64,000 bases of DNA from contig CAWGHD010000002.1 of the NCBI GenBank assembly GCA_963822295.1, positions 1,860,001 through 1,924,000 of the forward strand, read 5' to 3'. The translations under genes were made by a program, and so were the position numbers. Numbering within the stretch: position 1 is the stretch's first letter; the number at the start of each line of letters is the position of its first letter. This DNA comes from VRUE01 sp963822295. Its GTDB lineage: Bacteria > Actinomycetota > Thermoleophilia > Solirubrobacterales > 70-9. The notes beneath the pieces were generated by a model, which worked only from the letters and a program-made list of their open reading frames with translations, was not told where the DNA came from and made no database searches. Of the stretch, positions 15,015-22,867 are shown piece by piece.

Positions 15015-17290
15015 TGTGCCCCCCTCATTGCCCGCATCAGCTCCAATGCGCCCTCCTTATGCAGCGGCTCGTTGAGGTTGCCGCACTTCGGGCTCTGCAC
15101 GCACGAGGGGCAGCCGGACTCGCACGGGCACTCGTCGATCAGCCGCTCGGCGTCGCCGAGCAGGCGCTCGAACTGCTCGTAGCCGCGCAGCGTGATCCCG
15201 ACTCCCCCGGGGTGGCCGTCGTAGATGAAGATCGTCGGCCGGCCGGTCTGGAAGTGAACGTTGGTCGAGAGGCCGCCGATGTCCCAGCGGTCGCACATCG
15301 CGATCAGCGGCAGCACCGCGATCTGGCCGTGCTCGGTCGCGTGCAGGGAGCCGAGCAGGGCGTCGATCGGCAGCGCCCCGCTCAGCCCGTCCGGCAACAC
15401 GTACCAGAGCGCCTGGGTGACGAAATGCTGCTCGGGCAGCTCGAGGGCGACGATGTCGAAGGGCTCCTGGTCGGAGATCGAGACCCGCTGGTAGGCGACG
15501 ACCTGCTCGGTCACCGAGACCTCGCCGAAGCTGAGCTCGACGCCGGAGGTGAGGCGCTGCTCCCGGGTGCGCTCGATGTAGACCTCGGTCTCCTTCTTCG
15601 GCCGCGTGTACCAGTCGCCGTCGAAGGCGGAGACGATCGCCTGGCGCCCGCCGACGTCGAGCTGCTCGACCTCGTAGGAGCGCCCCAGGTGGAGGTAGAT
15701 CGCGCCCGGGTGGATCGTCGTGAACGCACGCTCCGCCTCGACCAGGCCGATCATCTCCCCCGAGCCGCGGTCGATCACCGCGACCGAGTCGGCCGAGGCC
15801 GAGCGCAGCGGGATCGAAGCTGCGACGAACTCGCTGCGGCTGGGGAGCAGTCGGCCGCGGGTGCCGCGCAGCTCGCCGGCGCCGACGAGGCGCTCGGCCC
15901 GCTCGCGCCAGGCAGGGCCGAAGATCTCGTCGTCCTCGTCGGAGAGCGGCAGCTCATAGGCGGCGGCGACCAGGTGGCGGGCGGCGATCTGCTCGCTTTC
16001 GTGGTCGAGGATCGCCGCCTCGACCGCCCGCCCGATGAACTCGTCCGGGTGGCGGCAGAAGAACTGGTCGAGGGCGTCCTGGCCGGCGACGTAGACGGCG
16101 AGCCCGCGGCGGCGTCGCCCCGCCCTCCCCCACATCTGCCGCAGGCTGGCGACGGTGCCGGGAAAGGTGACGCAGATCGCCGCATCGAGCTCGCCGACGT
16201 CGATGCCGAGCTCGAGCGCGTCGGTGGCCACCACGGCGAGCAGCTCGCCCGAGGAGAGCCGCGCCTCGATCTCGCGCCGCTGCTGGGGCGTGTAGCCGCC
16301 CCGGTAGGGCGCGATCCGCTTCGCCAGCTCCGGCTTGCCGCGCCGCTCCAGCTCCTCGCCGGCGAAGCGCTGGATCAGCTCGATCCCCCGACGGCTCTTC
16401 AGGAAGCAGATCGTCCGCACGTTCTGGGAGACGAGCTCGGCGAGCAGCTCGGCAGCCTCGGAGAGCGGCGAGCGCCGCGTCCCGGTCGCCTCGTCGATCA
16501 GCGGCGGGTTCCACATCGCGATCTCACGGCCGGAGCGTGGGGCGCCGTCGTCGTCGATCAGCTCGAAGGGCGTCCCGACCAGGCGCTCGGCGAGCTCGAC
16601 CGGGTTGGCGATCGTCGCCGAGGCGAGCAGGAAGCGGGGCTCGGCGCCGTAGGCGCGGGCGACCCGGCGCAGGCGCCGCAGGACGTTGGCGACGTGGGAG
16701 CCGAAGACGCCGCGATAGGTGTGGGCCTCGTCGACGACGACCCAGCCGAGGTTGGCGATGAAGTCCCCCCAGGCCTTGTGGTTGGGGAGCAGGCCGACGT
16801 GGAGCATGTCCGGGTTGGTGAGGACGAGGTTGGAGCGGCGGCGGATCGCCGGGCGGTCCTCGCGCGGCGTGTCGCCGTCGTAGATCGCCTCGCGCAGCCC
16901 GGGCGGGCGCAGCTGGCCGAGCTTGCGCGCCTGGTCCTGGGCGAGCGCCTTGGTCGGGTAGAGGTAGAGGGCGCGGCGCTTCGGGTCGCGGGCGATGCCG
17001 TCGAGGACCGGCAGGTTGAAGGCGAGGCTCTTGCCCGAGGCGGTGCCGCTGGTGATCACCAGGTCGGAAGAGGCCGCCGCGTCGAGCGCCTGGCGCTGGT
17101 GCGAGTAGAGGCGCTCGACACCCGCCGCCGCCAGGGCCTCGACCAGGCCGGGGTCCAGCGAGCCGGGCATCTCGACCGGGGTCGCGCGGCGCTCCTCCTC
17201 GAGGCTCTCGGCGACGATCCGCCCGTCGCGGCGAGCCGGGTCGATCGCGATCGACCAAGGGTTCTCCAGCAGCGATCGGGGTGCCCTCAT
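15011..17290 (-). CDS. DEAD/DEAH helicase with DUF1998 cysteine cluster (MrfA/YprA/Hrq1-like)
   Basis: A 759-residue superfamily 2 helicase. Motif I is ITSGTASGKSLAFNLP, motif II is VVDEAHTYRG, motif III LLASATIANP, and motif VI CVTFPGTVASLRQMWGRAGR. The C-terminal DUF1998 domain ends with ECPCESGCPSCVQSPKCGN, the four-cysteine zinc site of MrfA/Hrq1. MrfA of Bacillus unwinds DNA 3'-5' and helps repair mitomycin C cross-links. The ATG at 17290 overlaps the folP stop (ATGA), and both lie within the family B palindrome. It is therefore co-translated with folP and followed by the LOG gene. Confidence 0.9.
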   Translation of the reverse strand: MRAPRSLLENPWSIAIDPARRDGRIVAESLEEERRATPVEMPGSLDPGLVEALAAAGVERLYSHQRQALDAAASSDLVITSGTASGKSLAFNLPVLDGIARDPKRRALYLYPTKALAQDQARKLGQLRPPGLREAIYDGDTPREDRPAIRRRSNLVLTNPDMLHVGLLPNHKAWGDFIANLGWVVVDEAHTYRGVFGSHVANVLRRLRRVARAYGAEPRFLLASATIANPVELAERLVGTPFELIDDDGAPRSGREIAMWNPPLIDEATGTRRSPLSEAAELLAELVSQNVRTICFLKSRRGIELIQRFAGEELERRGKPELAKRIAPYRGGYTPQQRREIEARLSSGELLAVVATDALELGIDVGELDAAICVTFPGTVASLRQMWGRAGRRRRGLAVYVAGQDALDQFFCRHPDEFIGRAVEAAILDHESEQIAARHLVAAAYELPLSDEDDEIFGPAWRERAERLVGAGELRGTRGRLLPSRSEFVAASIPLRSASADSVAVIDRGSGEMIGLVEAERAFTTIHPGAIYLHLGRSYEVEQLDVGGRQAIVSAFDGDWYTRPKKETEVYIERTREQRLTSGVELSFGEVSVTEQVVAYQRVSISDQEPFDIVALELPEQHFVTQALWYVLPDGLSGALPIDALLGSLHATEHGQIAVLPLIAMCDRWDIGGLSTNVHFQTGRPTIFIYDGHPGGVGITLRGYEQFERLLGDAERLIDECPCESGCPSCVQSPKCGNLNEPLHKEGALELMRAMRGAQ

Positions 17291-17369
17291 GCGGCGTCCT
17301 CAGTCGTCCGAATAGCGCTGCTATTCGGACTCCCTGCGTCCTTGCCTGACGACCCCCCGATCGCTGCTG
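17267..17369. repeat. Nested palindromic element, family B copy 2
   Basis: The 59-base core 17289-17347 matches 1011-1069 with three differences (A17302, T17307, A17329). T17307 and A17329 pair with each other, so the change is compensatory. The core is enclosed by perfect 15-bp inverted arms 17267-17281 and 17355-17369, unrelated to the arms of copy 1. One arm lies at the native 3' end of folP and the other encodes helicase residues near RSLLEN. The folP stop and helicase start are both created inside the element. Confidence 0.87.
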
Positions 17370-18180
17370 CAACCCTCATCGCCTGGAGAGAACTCCTGTC
17401 GTGGATGCGGAGGACGTCGGCGCCGGCGCGCACGGCGAGGGAGACCGCGGCGACCGTCCCCCACTCGCGCTCCCCCGCCGGCAGCCGCTCCTCCCAGGAG
17501 CCGGCGAGGACGGCGCCGATGAAGTCCTTGCGCGAGAGCGAGACGTAGAGCGGCAGGCCCAGCCCGCGCAGCTCGCCGAGCCGGCGCAGGATCTCCAGGT
17601 CCTGGTCGGTGCTGAGGTCGAAGTCGAGTCCCGGGTCGATCGCGATCTGCTCCTCGGCGACCCCCAGGCCCACCGCCCGCTCGACTCGCCCCTCGAACCA
17701 CGACTTGATGTGGTCGACGACGTCCCCGTAGTCGGACGCCTCGCGGTCGACCCGCGGCGGCCCCTCGATGTGCATCAGGACATACCCGCAGCCGCTCTCG
17801 GCGACCAGCCCGAACATCTCATCCGAGCCGCCGGAGATGTCGTTGACGACGACCGCGCCCGCCGCCAGCGCGGCTTTCGCGACCTCGACCGAGAAGGTGT
17901 CGGCGGAGAGCGGAACCCCCGCCCCGGCCAGCCCCTCGATCGCCGGGACCAGCGCCGCGGCCTCGTCCCCGGCCTCGACCGGCGGCCCGGCCTTCGCCGC
18001 CACGGCGCCGACGTCGAGCATCTCGAAGCCGGCCTCGACCAGCTCCCGCCCGTCCTCGATCGCCCGCTCGGGCGTCCCGCTGCGGGCCCCCTCGAACATC
18101 GAGTCGACGGTGACGTTGACGATCCCGGCGGCGAGCGGTTGGGCGAGGTCGAGGGTCCGATCGGCGAGGCGCCAGGGCAT
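17287..18180 (-). CDS. folP: Dihydropteroate synthase-like protein
   Basis: About 297 residues from ATG 18180, a pterin-binding TIM barrel. Motifs in order: AGIVNVTVDSMFEGARSG, LSADTFS, VVNDISGGSD, LMHIEGPPR, IDPGLDF, VSLSRKDFIGA and VLRIHD. These are the folP blocks, so it should join pterin pyrophosphate and p-aminobenzoate in folate synthesis. The first block departs from the usual NVTPDSF: Pro is Val and Phe is Met. A second, diverged DHPS paralogue with another role is possible. The last 19 residues come from the palindromic element and match those of the HD nuclease. Confidence 0.8.
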   Translation of the reverse strand: MPWRLADRTLDLAQPLAAGIVNVTVDSMFEGARSGTPERAIEDGRELVEAGFEMLDVGAVAAKAGPPVEAGDEAAALVPAIEGLAGAGVPLSADTFSVEVAKAALAAGAVVVNDISGGSDEMFGLVAESGCGYVLMHIEGPPRVDREASDYGDVVDHIKSWFEGRVERAVGLGVAEEQIAIDPGLDFDLSTDQDLEILRRLGELRGLGLPLYVSLSRKDFIGAVLAGSWEERLPAGEREWGTVAAVSLAVRAGADVLRIHDRSSLQAMRVAAAIGGSSGKDAGSPNSSAIRTTEDAA

Positions 18181-18203
18181 CCGGCTACCGTAGCGACCGC
18201 ACC

Positions 18204-19019
18204 ATGGCACTGAGTTGCGTCTACACCGACCTCGACGGGACCCTGCTCGGCAGGGGCAGCTCGCTCTTCCGCGATGCCGAGGGCGCCTTCTCGATGTCGC
18301 AGGCGCGCGGCCTCGAGGCCTGCCACCGGGCCGGGGTCGAGGTCGTGATCATGTCCGGCCGGCGCGAGCCGCAGGTCCACGAGGCGGCGCGGCTGATGGG
18401 CCAGACGTCCTACATCTACGAGGCGGGGTGCGCCTTCGCGATCGACGGCGAGACGACGCTGATGACCGGCGAGATGGTCCCCGACGAGAGCGGCACCGTC
18501 TACGAGCAGATCGAGGCGCGGGGAATCCCCAGGATGCTCTTCGAGCACTTCGAGGGGCGGCTCGAGTACCACGCGCCCTGGCACCACGGCCGCATCCTCT
18601 CCCACCTCTTCCGCGGCAAGGTGGACGTGATCGAGGCCAACGAGCTGCTCGGCGAGCGCGGCGCCGGCGACCTGCGCCTGCTCGACAACGGCGCGATCGG
18701 CCGGGAGATGCCGGCGATCGAGGGCCGCACCCACGCCTACCACCTGGTCCCGAAGATGGTCAGCAAGGGCGCCGCCGTCGCCGCCCACTCCCGCGCCCGC
18801 GGCCACGACCCCGCGGAGACGATTGCGGTGGGGGATTCGATTGAGGACCTCGAGGTCGCCGCCTCGGTCGGGCGCTTCTTCGTCGTCGCCAACGGCCCCG
18901 AGCACGACCCCGGATTACGGGCGGCCATCTCGGCCTGGGACAACGCAACCGTGACCGAGGGAAGCATGGGCGACGGCTTCTACGAGGCGATCGTCTCGAC
19001 CCTGGTGGAGCGTCGCTAG
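18204..19019 (+). CDS. HAD-superfamily Cof-type phosphatase
   Basis: A 271-residue HAD hydrolase. VYTDLDGTLLGRG is motif I with the nucleophile Asp, VIMSGRR holds motif II, and VPKMVSKGAAV with IAVGDSIEDLEVAASV are motifs III and IV. The large insert between motifs II and III is a C2 cap, as in sucrose-phosphate and mannosyl-3-phosphoglycerate phosphatases. The substrate is a small phosphorylated compound, not further defined. It is divergent from folP by 23 bp and followed after 31 bp by the DtxR regulator. Confidence 0.85.
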   Translation: MALSCVYTDLDGTLLGRGSSLFRDAEGAFSMSQARGLEACHRAGVEVVIMSGRREPQVHEAARLMGQTSYIYEAGCAFAIDGETTLMTGEMVPDESGTVYEQIEARGIPRMLFEHFEGRLEYHAPWHHGRILSHLFRGKVDVIEANELLGERGAGDLRLLDNGAIGREMPAIEGRTHAYHLVPKMVSKGAAVAAHSRARGHDPAETIAVGDSIEDLEVAASVGRFFVVANGPEHDPGLRAAISAWDNATVTEGSMGDGFYEAIVSTLVERR

Positions 19020-19050
19020 GCGACTGGATCGATCATCTAGTATCGGCGCG

Positions 19051-19761
19051 ATGGAGGGTGATGCGACAGTCGCCGAGCAGGAGTATCTGGAGATCCTGTT
19101 CTGGCTGGAGGAGGCCGGGCTGCCGATGACGGGCGCCAACATCGCCCGCGCCATGCAGCTCTCGCCGCCGACGGTCCACGAGATGATCGGCCGCCTCGTC
19201 GACGACGGCTACGTCAGCCGCGGCGCCGACAAATCGCTCGCCTTCACCGAGTCCGGGCGCGAGCACGCCACCCACATCGTCCAGCGCCACCGGATGATCG
19301 AGCGCTTCCTCACCGACGTCCTGGGCATCCCCTGGGACGAGGTCCACGAGGAGGCCGAGCGGATCGAGCACGCGATGTCGCCGGTGCTCGAGGAGCGCAT
19401 GCGGGCGGCGATCGGCGACGCCACGACCTGCCCCCACGGCCACCCGATCGTCGAGGGAGCGCGCGAGCAGGGGTCGCTGCTCGCCGACGTCGAGGTCGGC
19501 GCCGACGTCCACGTCCTGCGCTTCGAGAACGAGGCCGAGGAGCTGCTCCATTACCTCAAGGACGCGGGGCTCGAGCCGGGCCTCGAGGGCAAGGTCGAGA
19601 GCTCAGACGACGACGGGGTGACGATCGCCTCAGCCGACGGCGCCCATCGCGTCTCGCGCAGCGTCGCCGAGACCGTCTCGGTGCGGGCCGACCCCTCGCC
19701 GCCGGCGCGCGCGGCGATCCCGGAGCAGCTCGTCCTCTCCAGCGATAGATACGGCCGCTAG
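19051..19761 (+). CDS. DtxR/MntR-family metal-dependent repressor
   Basis: A 236-residue protein. Residues 8-70 are a winged helix-turn-helix (YLEILFWLEEAGLPMTGANIARAM, then VHEMIGRLVDDGYV). The dimerisation and metal-binding domain has QRHRMIERFLTDVLGI and CPHGHPI, with His, Glu and Cys ligands typical of the IdeR/DtxR line. A C-terminal SH3-like domain (residues 145-225) fits the three-domain IdeR layout. It should repress iron or manganese genes when metal is bound. The facing operon encodes ferritin-like proteins and could be a target, but no DtxR box was identified. Confidence 0.88.
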   Translation: MEGDATVAEQEYLEILFWLEEAGLPMTGANIARAMQLSPPTVHEMIGRLVDDGYVSRGADKSLAFTESGREHATHIVQRHRMIERFLTDVLGIPWDEVHEEAERIEHAMSPVLEERMRAAIGDATTCPHGHPIVEGAREQGSLLADVEVGADVHVLRFENEAEELLHYLKDAGLEPGLEGKVESSDDDGVTIASADGAHRVSRSVAETVSVRADPSPPARAAIPEQLVLSSDRYGR

Positions 19762-20450
19762 GACGTCTCGACGATCACCATGGGCGCCGAGGTCGGCGAC
19801 TCGCTGCCGCCCCGGGGCTCCGCCGTGACCATCACCGCTTCGACGCCGCGCATGTCGGGGATCGTCGCCGTCGCCCGGCCGGAGCGGTCGGGGACGAAGA
19901 GGCCGCGAACGGGGGTGACCTCGCCGTCGCGCTGGATCCAGGCCTCGAGCACCCTGTCCTCGGGCATGTCGCGCACGTTGGCCAGCTGCAGCGTCGCGGA
20001 GTCCCCCTCCATCACCAGCTCCGCCGTCATGCCGGGAGCCTCGCCGGCGGCGATCGTCGTCGAAGCGCCCTCCCCCGGGCCGTCGTCGCGTGTCGCGAGG
20101 CCGATCGCCGCGACCAGCATCAGGGCCGCGACGGCGCCGACGGCAACCGGCCGCCAGCCTCCGAGCCGCATGCGGGAGAAGGGCATCCGGCGGCGGGCGG
20201 TGGGCGCCGCCTCGACCAGGTCCGACCGGGCCTCGGCGACGACGCGCTCGCGCAGCGCCGGCGGCGGCTCGTGGCGCTCGACCCGGTCCGGCAGCAGGTC
20301 GACCGCCGGCTGCAGCCAGCGCAGCTCCGCGCGGCACTCGGCGCAGCCCTCGACGTGGCGCTCGAGCGCCGTCGCCTCGCCCGGGTCGAGGGCGCCCAGC
20401 AGGTAGGCGGCCAGCTCGTCGCTCCAGCGCTCGTGTTCGGTCTCGCTCAT
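19758..20450 (-). CDS. RskA-type anti-sigma factor with zinc finger
   Basis: A 230-residue membrane protein. The N-terminal zinc anti-sigma domain reads LLGALDPGEATALERHVEGCAECRAEL, the HxxxCxxC motif. One transmembrane helix follows (VAVGAVAALMLVAAIGLA, around residues 103-120), then an extracytoplasmic RskA domain with VLEAWIQRDGEVTPVRGLF. It should hold the sigma factor upstream and release it after regulated proteolysis. Its ATG overlaps the sigma stop (ATGA). The end overlaps the convergent DtxR gene by four bases. Confidence 0.92.
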   Translation of the reverse strand: MSETEHERWSDELAAYLLGALDPGEATALERHVEGCAECRAELRWLQPAVDLLPDRVERHEPPPALRERVVAEARSDLVEAAPTARRRMPFSRMRLGGWRPVAVGAVAALMLVAAIGLATRDDGPGEGASTTIAAGEAPGMTAELVMEGDSATLQLANVRDMPEDRVLEAWIQRDGEVTPVRGLFVPDRSGRATATIPDMRGVEAVMVTAEPRGGSESPTSAPMVIVETS

Positions 20451-21028
20451 GCCAGTCCCTCCGCCAGCTCGTTTCTCATCTTCTCCAACCCGAGTCGCAT
20501 CCGGCCCTTGACGGTGCCGAGCGGGAGGCCGAGCATCGCAGCGATCTCCGACTGGCTGAAGCCGCCGAAGTAGGCCAGCTCGATCACCTTCGACTGCTCG
20601 CCGGGGAGGCCGCCGATCGCGCCGCGGAGCTCCTCCGCGGTCTCGCGCCGCAGCGCCTCGTCGTCGGTCCTCTCCTCGGCGGGTCGCTGCTCGATGGCCG
20701 AGTCGTCGTCGAAGTCGAGCTTGGCCGTCCGTCCCGACTTGCTGCGCAGCATGTCGATCGCCCGGTTGCGGACGATGCCCAGGGTCCAGGAGCGGACGCT
20801 GCCCCGCGCCCGGTCGTAGCGGGCGCCGCTGCGCCAGATCGAGATGAAGGCCTCCTGCGCGACGTCCTCGGCGGCCGCCCGCTCGCCGACGATCCGGTAG
20901 GCCAGCGAGAAGGCGACGCCGCCGTGGCGGTCGTAGAAGACCTCGAAGGCGTCGGGGTCCCTGTCCCCGATCAGCGGCATCAGCTCCTCGTCGGCCAGCC
21001 GCTCCGCCCTCTCACGCCGTGCGGTCAC
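20447..21028 (-). CDS. ECF sigma factor (SigK-like)
   Basis: A 193-residue sigma-70 family protein with a GTG start. Region 2 is FEVFYDRHGGVAFSLAYRIVG, then AEDVAQEAFISIWRSGARYD and RGSVRSWTLGIVRNRAIDMLR. Region 4 is LPGEQSKVIELAYFGGFSQSEIAAML, then GTVKGRMRLGLEKMR. The partner gene is an RskA anti-sigma factor, which places it near SigK. The start overlaps the stop of the ferritin-like gene (GTGA), so sigma, anti-sigma and ferritin-like proteins share a transcript. Confidence 0.92.
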   Translation of the reverse strand: MTARRERAERLADEELMPLIGDRDPDAFEVFYDRHGGVAFSLAYRIVGERAAAEDVAQEAFISIWRSGARYDRARGSVRSWTLGIVRNRAIDMLRSKSGRTAKLDFDDDSAIEQRPAEERTDDEALRRETAEELRGAIGGLPGEQSKVIELAYFGGFSQSEIAAMLGLPLGTVKGRMRLGLEKMRNELAEGLA

Positions 21029-21663
21029 GCGATAAACGGTTCCACAGCCTTCAGCACCTGTGCTTCGTCGAGCGCCGGGTCGAAGGCCTCGGGCGACGGT
21101 TCCTCGCCGTTCTGGAGGCGGATCGCCGCCGCGTGCCGGGCCTCGACCTGGACGATCGAGCCGGCCGAGCTGAGCACTTCCTTCGACCTGATCGAGGGCG
21201 CGGCGCCGTTGTAGGCGCTGACCCCGGTGTCCTCGAGCGTCTGGGCGAGCTCGAGGAAGCCGCCGGTGCCGGAGTAGGGGAAGTCGAACTCCGGCTCCGC
21301 CGCCGGCTTGCCGCCGAGCTGCTTGACGGTCGCCTTCAGCGCTTCGACGTGCTGCTGCTCGTCTTCGGCGATCAGGTTCACGAGAGCCTTCAGGTCGCCG
21401 CTCGGCCGCGCCCGTTTCTTCGCCTCCTCGTAGAAGGCGGCCTCGAGGTACTCGAGGGTGAGGGCGAAGTTGACGATCGCGACGTCGCCGCCGCCGGACT
21501 TGGCCAGCGCCGAGCGCACGTAGGGCCCGACCATCGTCATGCCGTAGACGGCTCCGGCCGCCAGCGCTCCCTTGAGGATCACCTCGCCGCGGGTGATGTC
21601 CTCGCTGTCCTCGACGACGTGGACGTCGGCGAGCTCCGGATGGATCGGCTCCTGCTTGGGCAT
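21025..21663 (-). CDS. Ferritin-like domain protein (Ferritin_2 type), cytoplasmic or membrane-near
   Basis: A 212-residue protein. NFALTLEYLEAAFYEEAKKR and EDEQQHVEALKATV supply the carboxylate-His pattern of a four-helix ferritin-like bundle, with QVEARHAAAIRLQNG as the second half. A hydrophobic segment (ILKGALAAGAVYGMTMV) near residue 35 may be a membrane anchor or remnant signal. It is closely related to the next gene upstream. The family includes desiccation-related proteins; iron storage is not proven. It lies directly before the sigma factor. Confidence 0.82.
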   Translation of the reverse strand: MPKQEPIHPELADVHVVEDSEDITRGEVILKGALAAGAVYGMTMVGPYVRSALAKSGGGDVAIVNFALTLEYLEAAFYEEAKKRARPSGDLKALVNLIAEDEQQHVEALKATVKQLGGKPAAEPEFDFPYSGTGGFLELAQTLEDTGVSAYNGAAPSIRSKEVLSSAGSIVQVEARHAAAIRLQNGEEPSPEAFDPALDEAQVLKAVEPFIA

Positions 21664-21691
21664 ATTCGTGATCTCCTTTCGCCTATCGCCG

Positions 21692-22345
21692 TCAGCCGAC
21701 GATGAAGGGTTCGACGGACTTGAGGACGGTCTTCACGTCGGCGGGCTTGGCGAACGCCCCGTCGGGAACGATCGATTCGCCCAACAGGGTGTTCAGGGTC
21801 GCCGCGTGGCGGCCCTCGACGCTGTGGATCGCCAGAGCGGAGGCGAGGACTTCGGGGCTCTTGATGTTGGCCGCCTGCCCGAGGTAGGCGGCGGCGCCGA
21901 GGTTCTCGACCTCGCCGGCCAGTTCGAGCACGGACTTGGCGTCCTTCAGGGGGAACTCGGTTTTCGGCTTCGCCGCCGGCTTGCCGCCCATCTGCCTGAC
22001 GGCCGCGGTCAGCGCCGCGACGTGCTCGGCCTCCTCGCTGCCGAACTTGCGGATCGTCGCCAGGTCGGAGCCCTTGAAGAGCCCGCTCCCGGCGACGTCC
22101 TCGTAGAAGGCGGTCTCCAGGTACTCGAGCGTCAGGGCGTAGTTGAGGATGCCGAGGTCGCCCTTTCCGAACTGGTCGGTTTCGCCGCTACCCGACCCGC
22201 CGCCCATCGAGGTCGTGGTGGTCGTCTCGTCGTCGCCGCAGGCGGCCAGGAAGGCGGCCGCGGCGGCCGAGCCTCCGGTCAGCGCCATGAACTTCCGCCG
22301 CGAGACGGGATCGCTGGCGAGGCGGGCAATCTTGCTCTCAGGCAT
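21692..22345 (-). CDS. TAT-exported ferritin-like lipoprotein (Ferritin_2 type)
   Basis: A 217-residue paralogue of the downstream gene. The N-terminus has a twin-arginine signal (DPVSRRKFMALTGGSAAAAAF) followed by a lipobox-like LAAC and a Thr/Gly/Ser-rich linker. The bundle motifs are NYALTLEYLETAFYEDVAG, EEAEHVAALTAAVRQMGGKP and HSVEGRHAATLNTLLGE. It should act outside the membrane. It heads the operon ferritin-ferritin-sigma-anti-sigma, so these proteins are likely both targets and neighbours of the sigma system. Confidence 0.85.
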   Translation of the reverse strand: MPESKIARLASDPVSRRKFMALTGGSAAAAAFLAACGDDETTTTTSMGGGSGSGETDQFGKGDLGILNYALTLEYLETAFYEDVAGSGLFKGSDLATIRKFGSEEAEHVAALTAAVRQMGGKPAAKPKTEFPLKDAKSVLELAGEVENLGAAAYLGQAANIKSPEVLASALAIHSVEGRHAATLNTLLGESIVPDGAFAKPADVKTVLKSVEPFIVG

Positions 22346-22414
22346 TTCGTAGCTCCTCGGTGGTTTGCCTTCTGCCAGCCCCTTACGCCGCTCGCGGCTC
22401 CTCGGATCACTTCA

Positions 22415-22441
22415 CGCCGAATCGATTGATCCAAATCGGCG
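22415..22441. promoter_or_regulatory. Inverted repeat in the ferritin/cupredoxin divergent region
   Basis: CGCCGA (22415-22420) and TCGGCG (22436-22441) flank 15 bases in the 139-bp region between the divergent ferritin-like and cupredoxin genes. It could be an operator for both. The spacing is long and the arms short, so this is only a candidate. Confidence 0.25.
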
Positions 22442-22484
22442 CGGCTTGCGTATACCGGTGCATATGGGCCTCCATCCCAGACCC

Positions 22485-22853
22485 ATGCGGCTCTTCGCCA
22501 CGATCGTTCCCCTCGTCGTCGCGGCCGGGATCGCCGGCTGCGGCGGCGGTGGCGACGCGGGTGGCGGCTACGGCGGTGGCGGCGACACGACGAGCTCCGG
22601 CGGCGCCGAGACGGTCGCGATCGAGGACTTCCTCTACGCCCCGGACGAGCTGACCGTGCCCGCCGGGACCACGGTCGAGTTCCCCAACGAGGACGGCTCG
22701 CCCCACACCGCCACCTCCAAGGAGATGGGCGGCTTCGACACCGGCACGATCAAACCCGGCGCGAGCGGCGAGCTGACCCTCGACGAGCCGGGGACCTTCG
22801 CCTACTACTGCGCCTTCCACCCCTTCATGAAGGGGACGATCACCGTCGAGTAG
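22485..22853 (+). CDS. Cupredoxin/plastocyanin-like lipoprotein
   Basis: A 122-residue protein from ATG 22485. A lipoprotein signal (LVVAAGIAGCGGGGD) precedes a Gly-rich linker. The cupredoxin domain has a His in DGSPHTATSKEMGGFDTG and the C-terminal copper loop YYCAFHPFMKGTITV, giving Cys, His and Met ligands. It is a small blue-copper electron carrier tethered outside the membrane, of the amicyanin/plastocyanin sort. It is divergent from the ferritin-sigma operon. An earlier ATG at 22365 would remove the signal peptide from the N-terminus and is rejected. Confidence 0.9.
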   Translation: MRLFATIVPLVVAAGIAGCGGGGDAGGGYGGGGDTTSSGGAETVAIEDFLYAPDELTVPAGTTVEFPNEDGSPHTATSKEMGGFDTGTIKPGASGELTLDEPGTFAYYCAFHPFMKGTITVE

Positions 22854-22867
22854 GCGCGGCGTGTCGC

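Noticed and set aside
14984..17548. An 854-codon open frame opposite the MrfA-like helicase
   Set aside because: It is the antisense shadow of a clearly conserved helicase; composition is Arg/Asp/Leu/Val-rich without motifs, as expected from high GC third positions.
22415..22425. A SigK-type -10 (CCGAAT) upstream of the cupredoxin gene
   Set aside because: No CCATCC-like -35 lies at the right distance on either strand.
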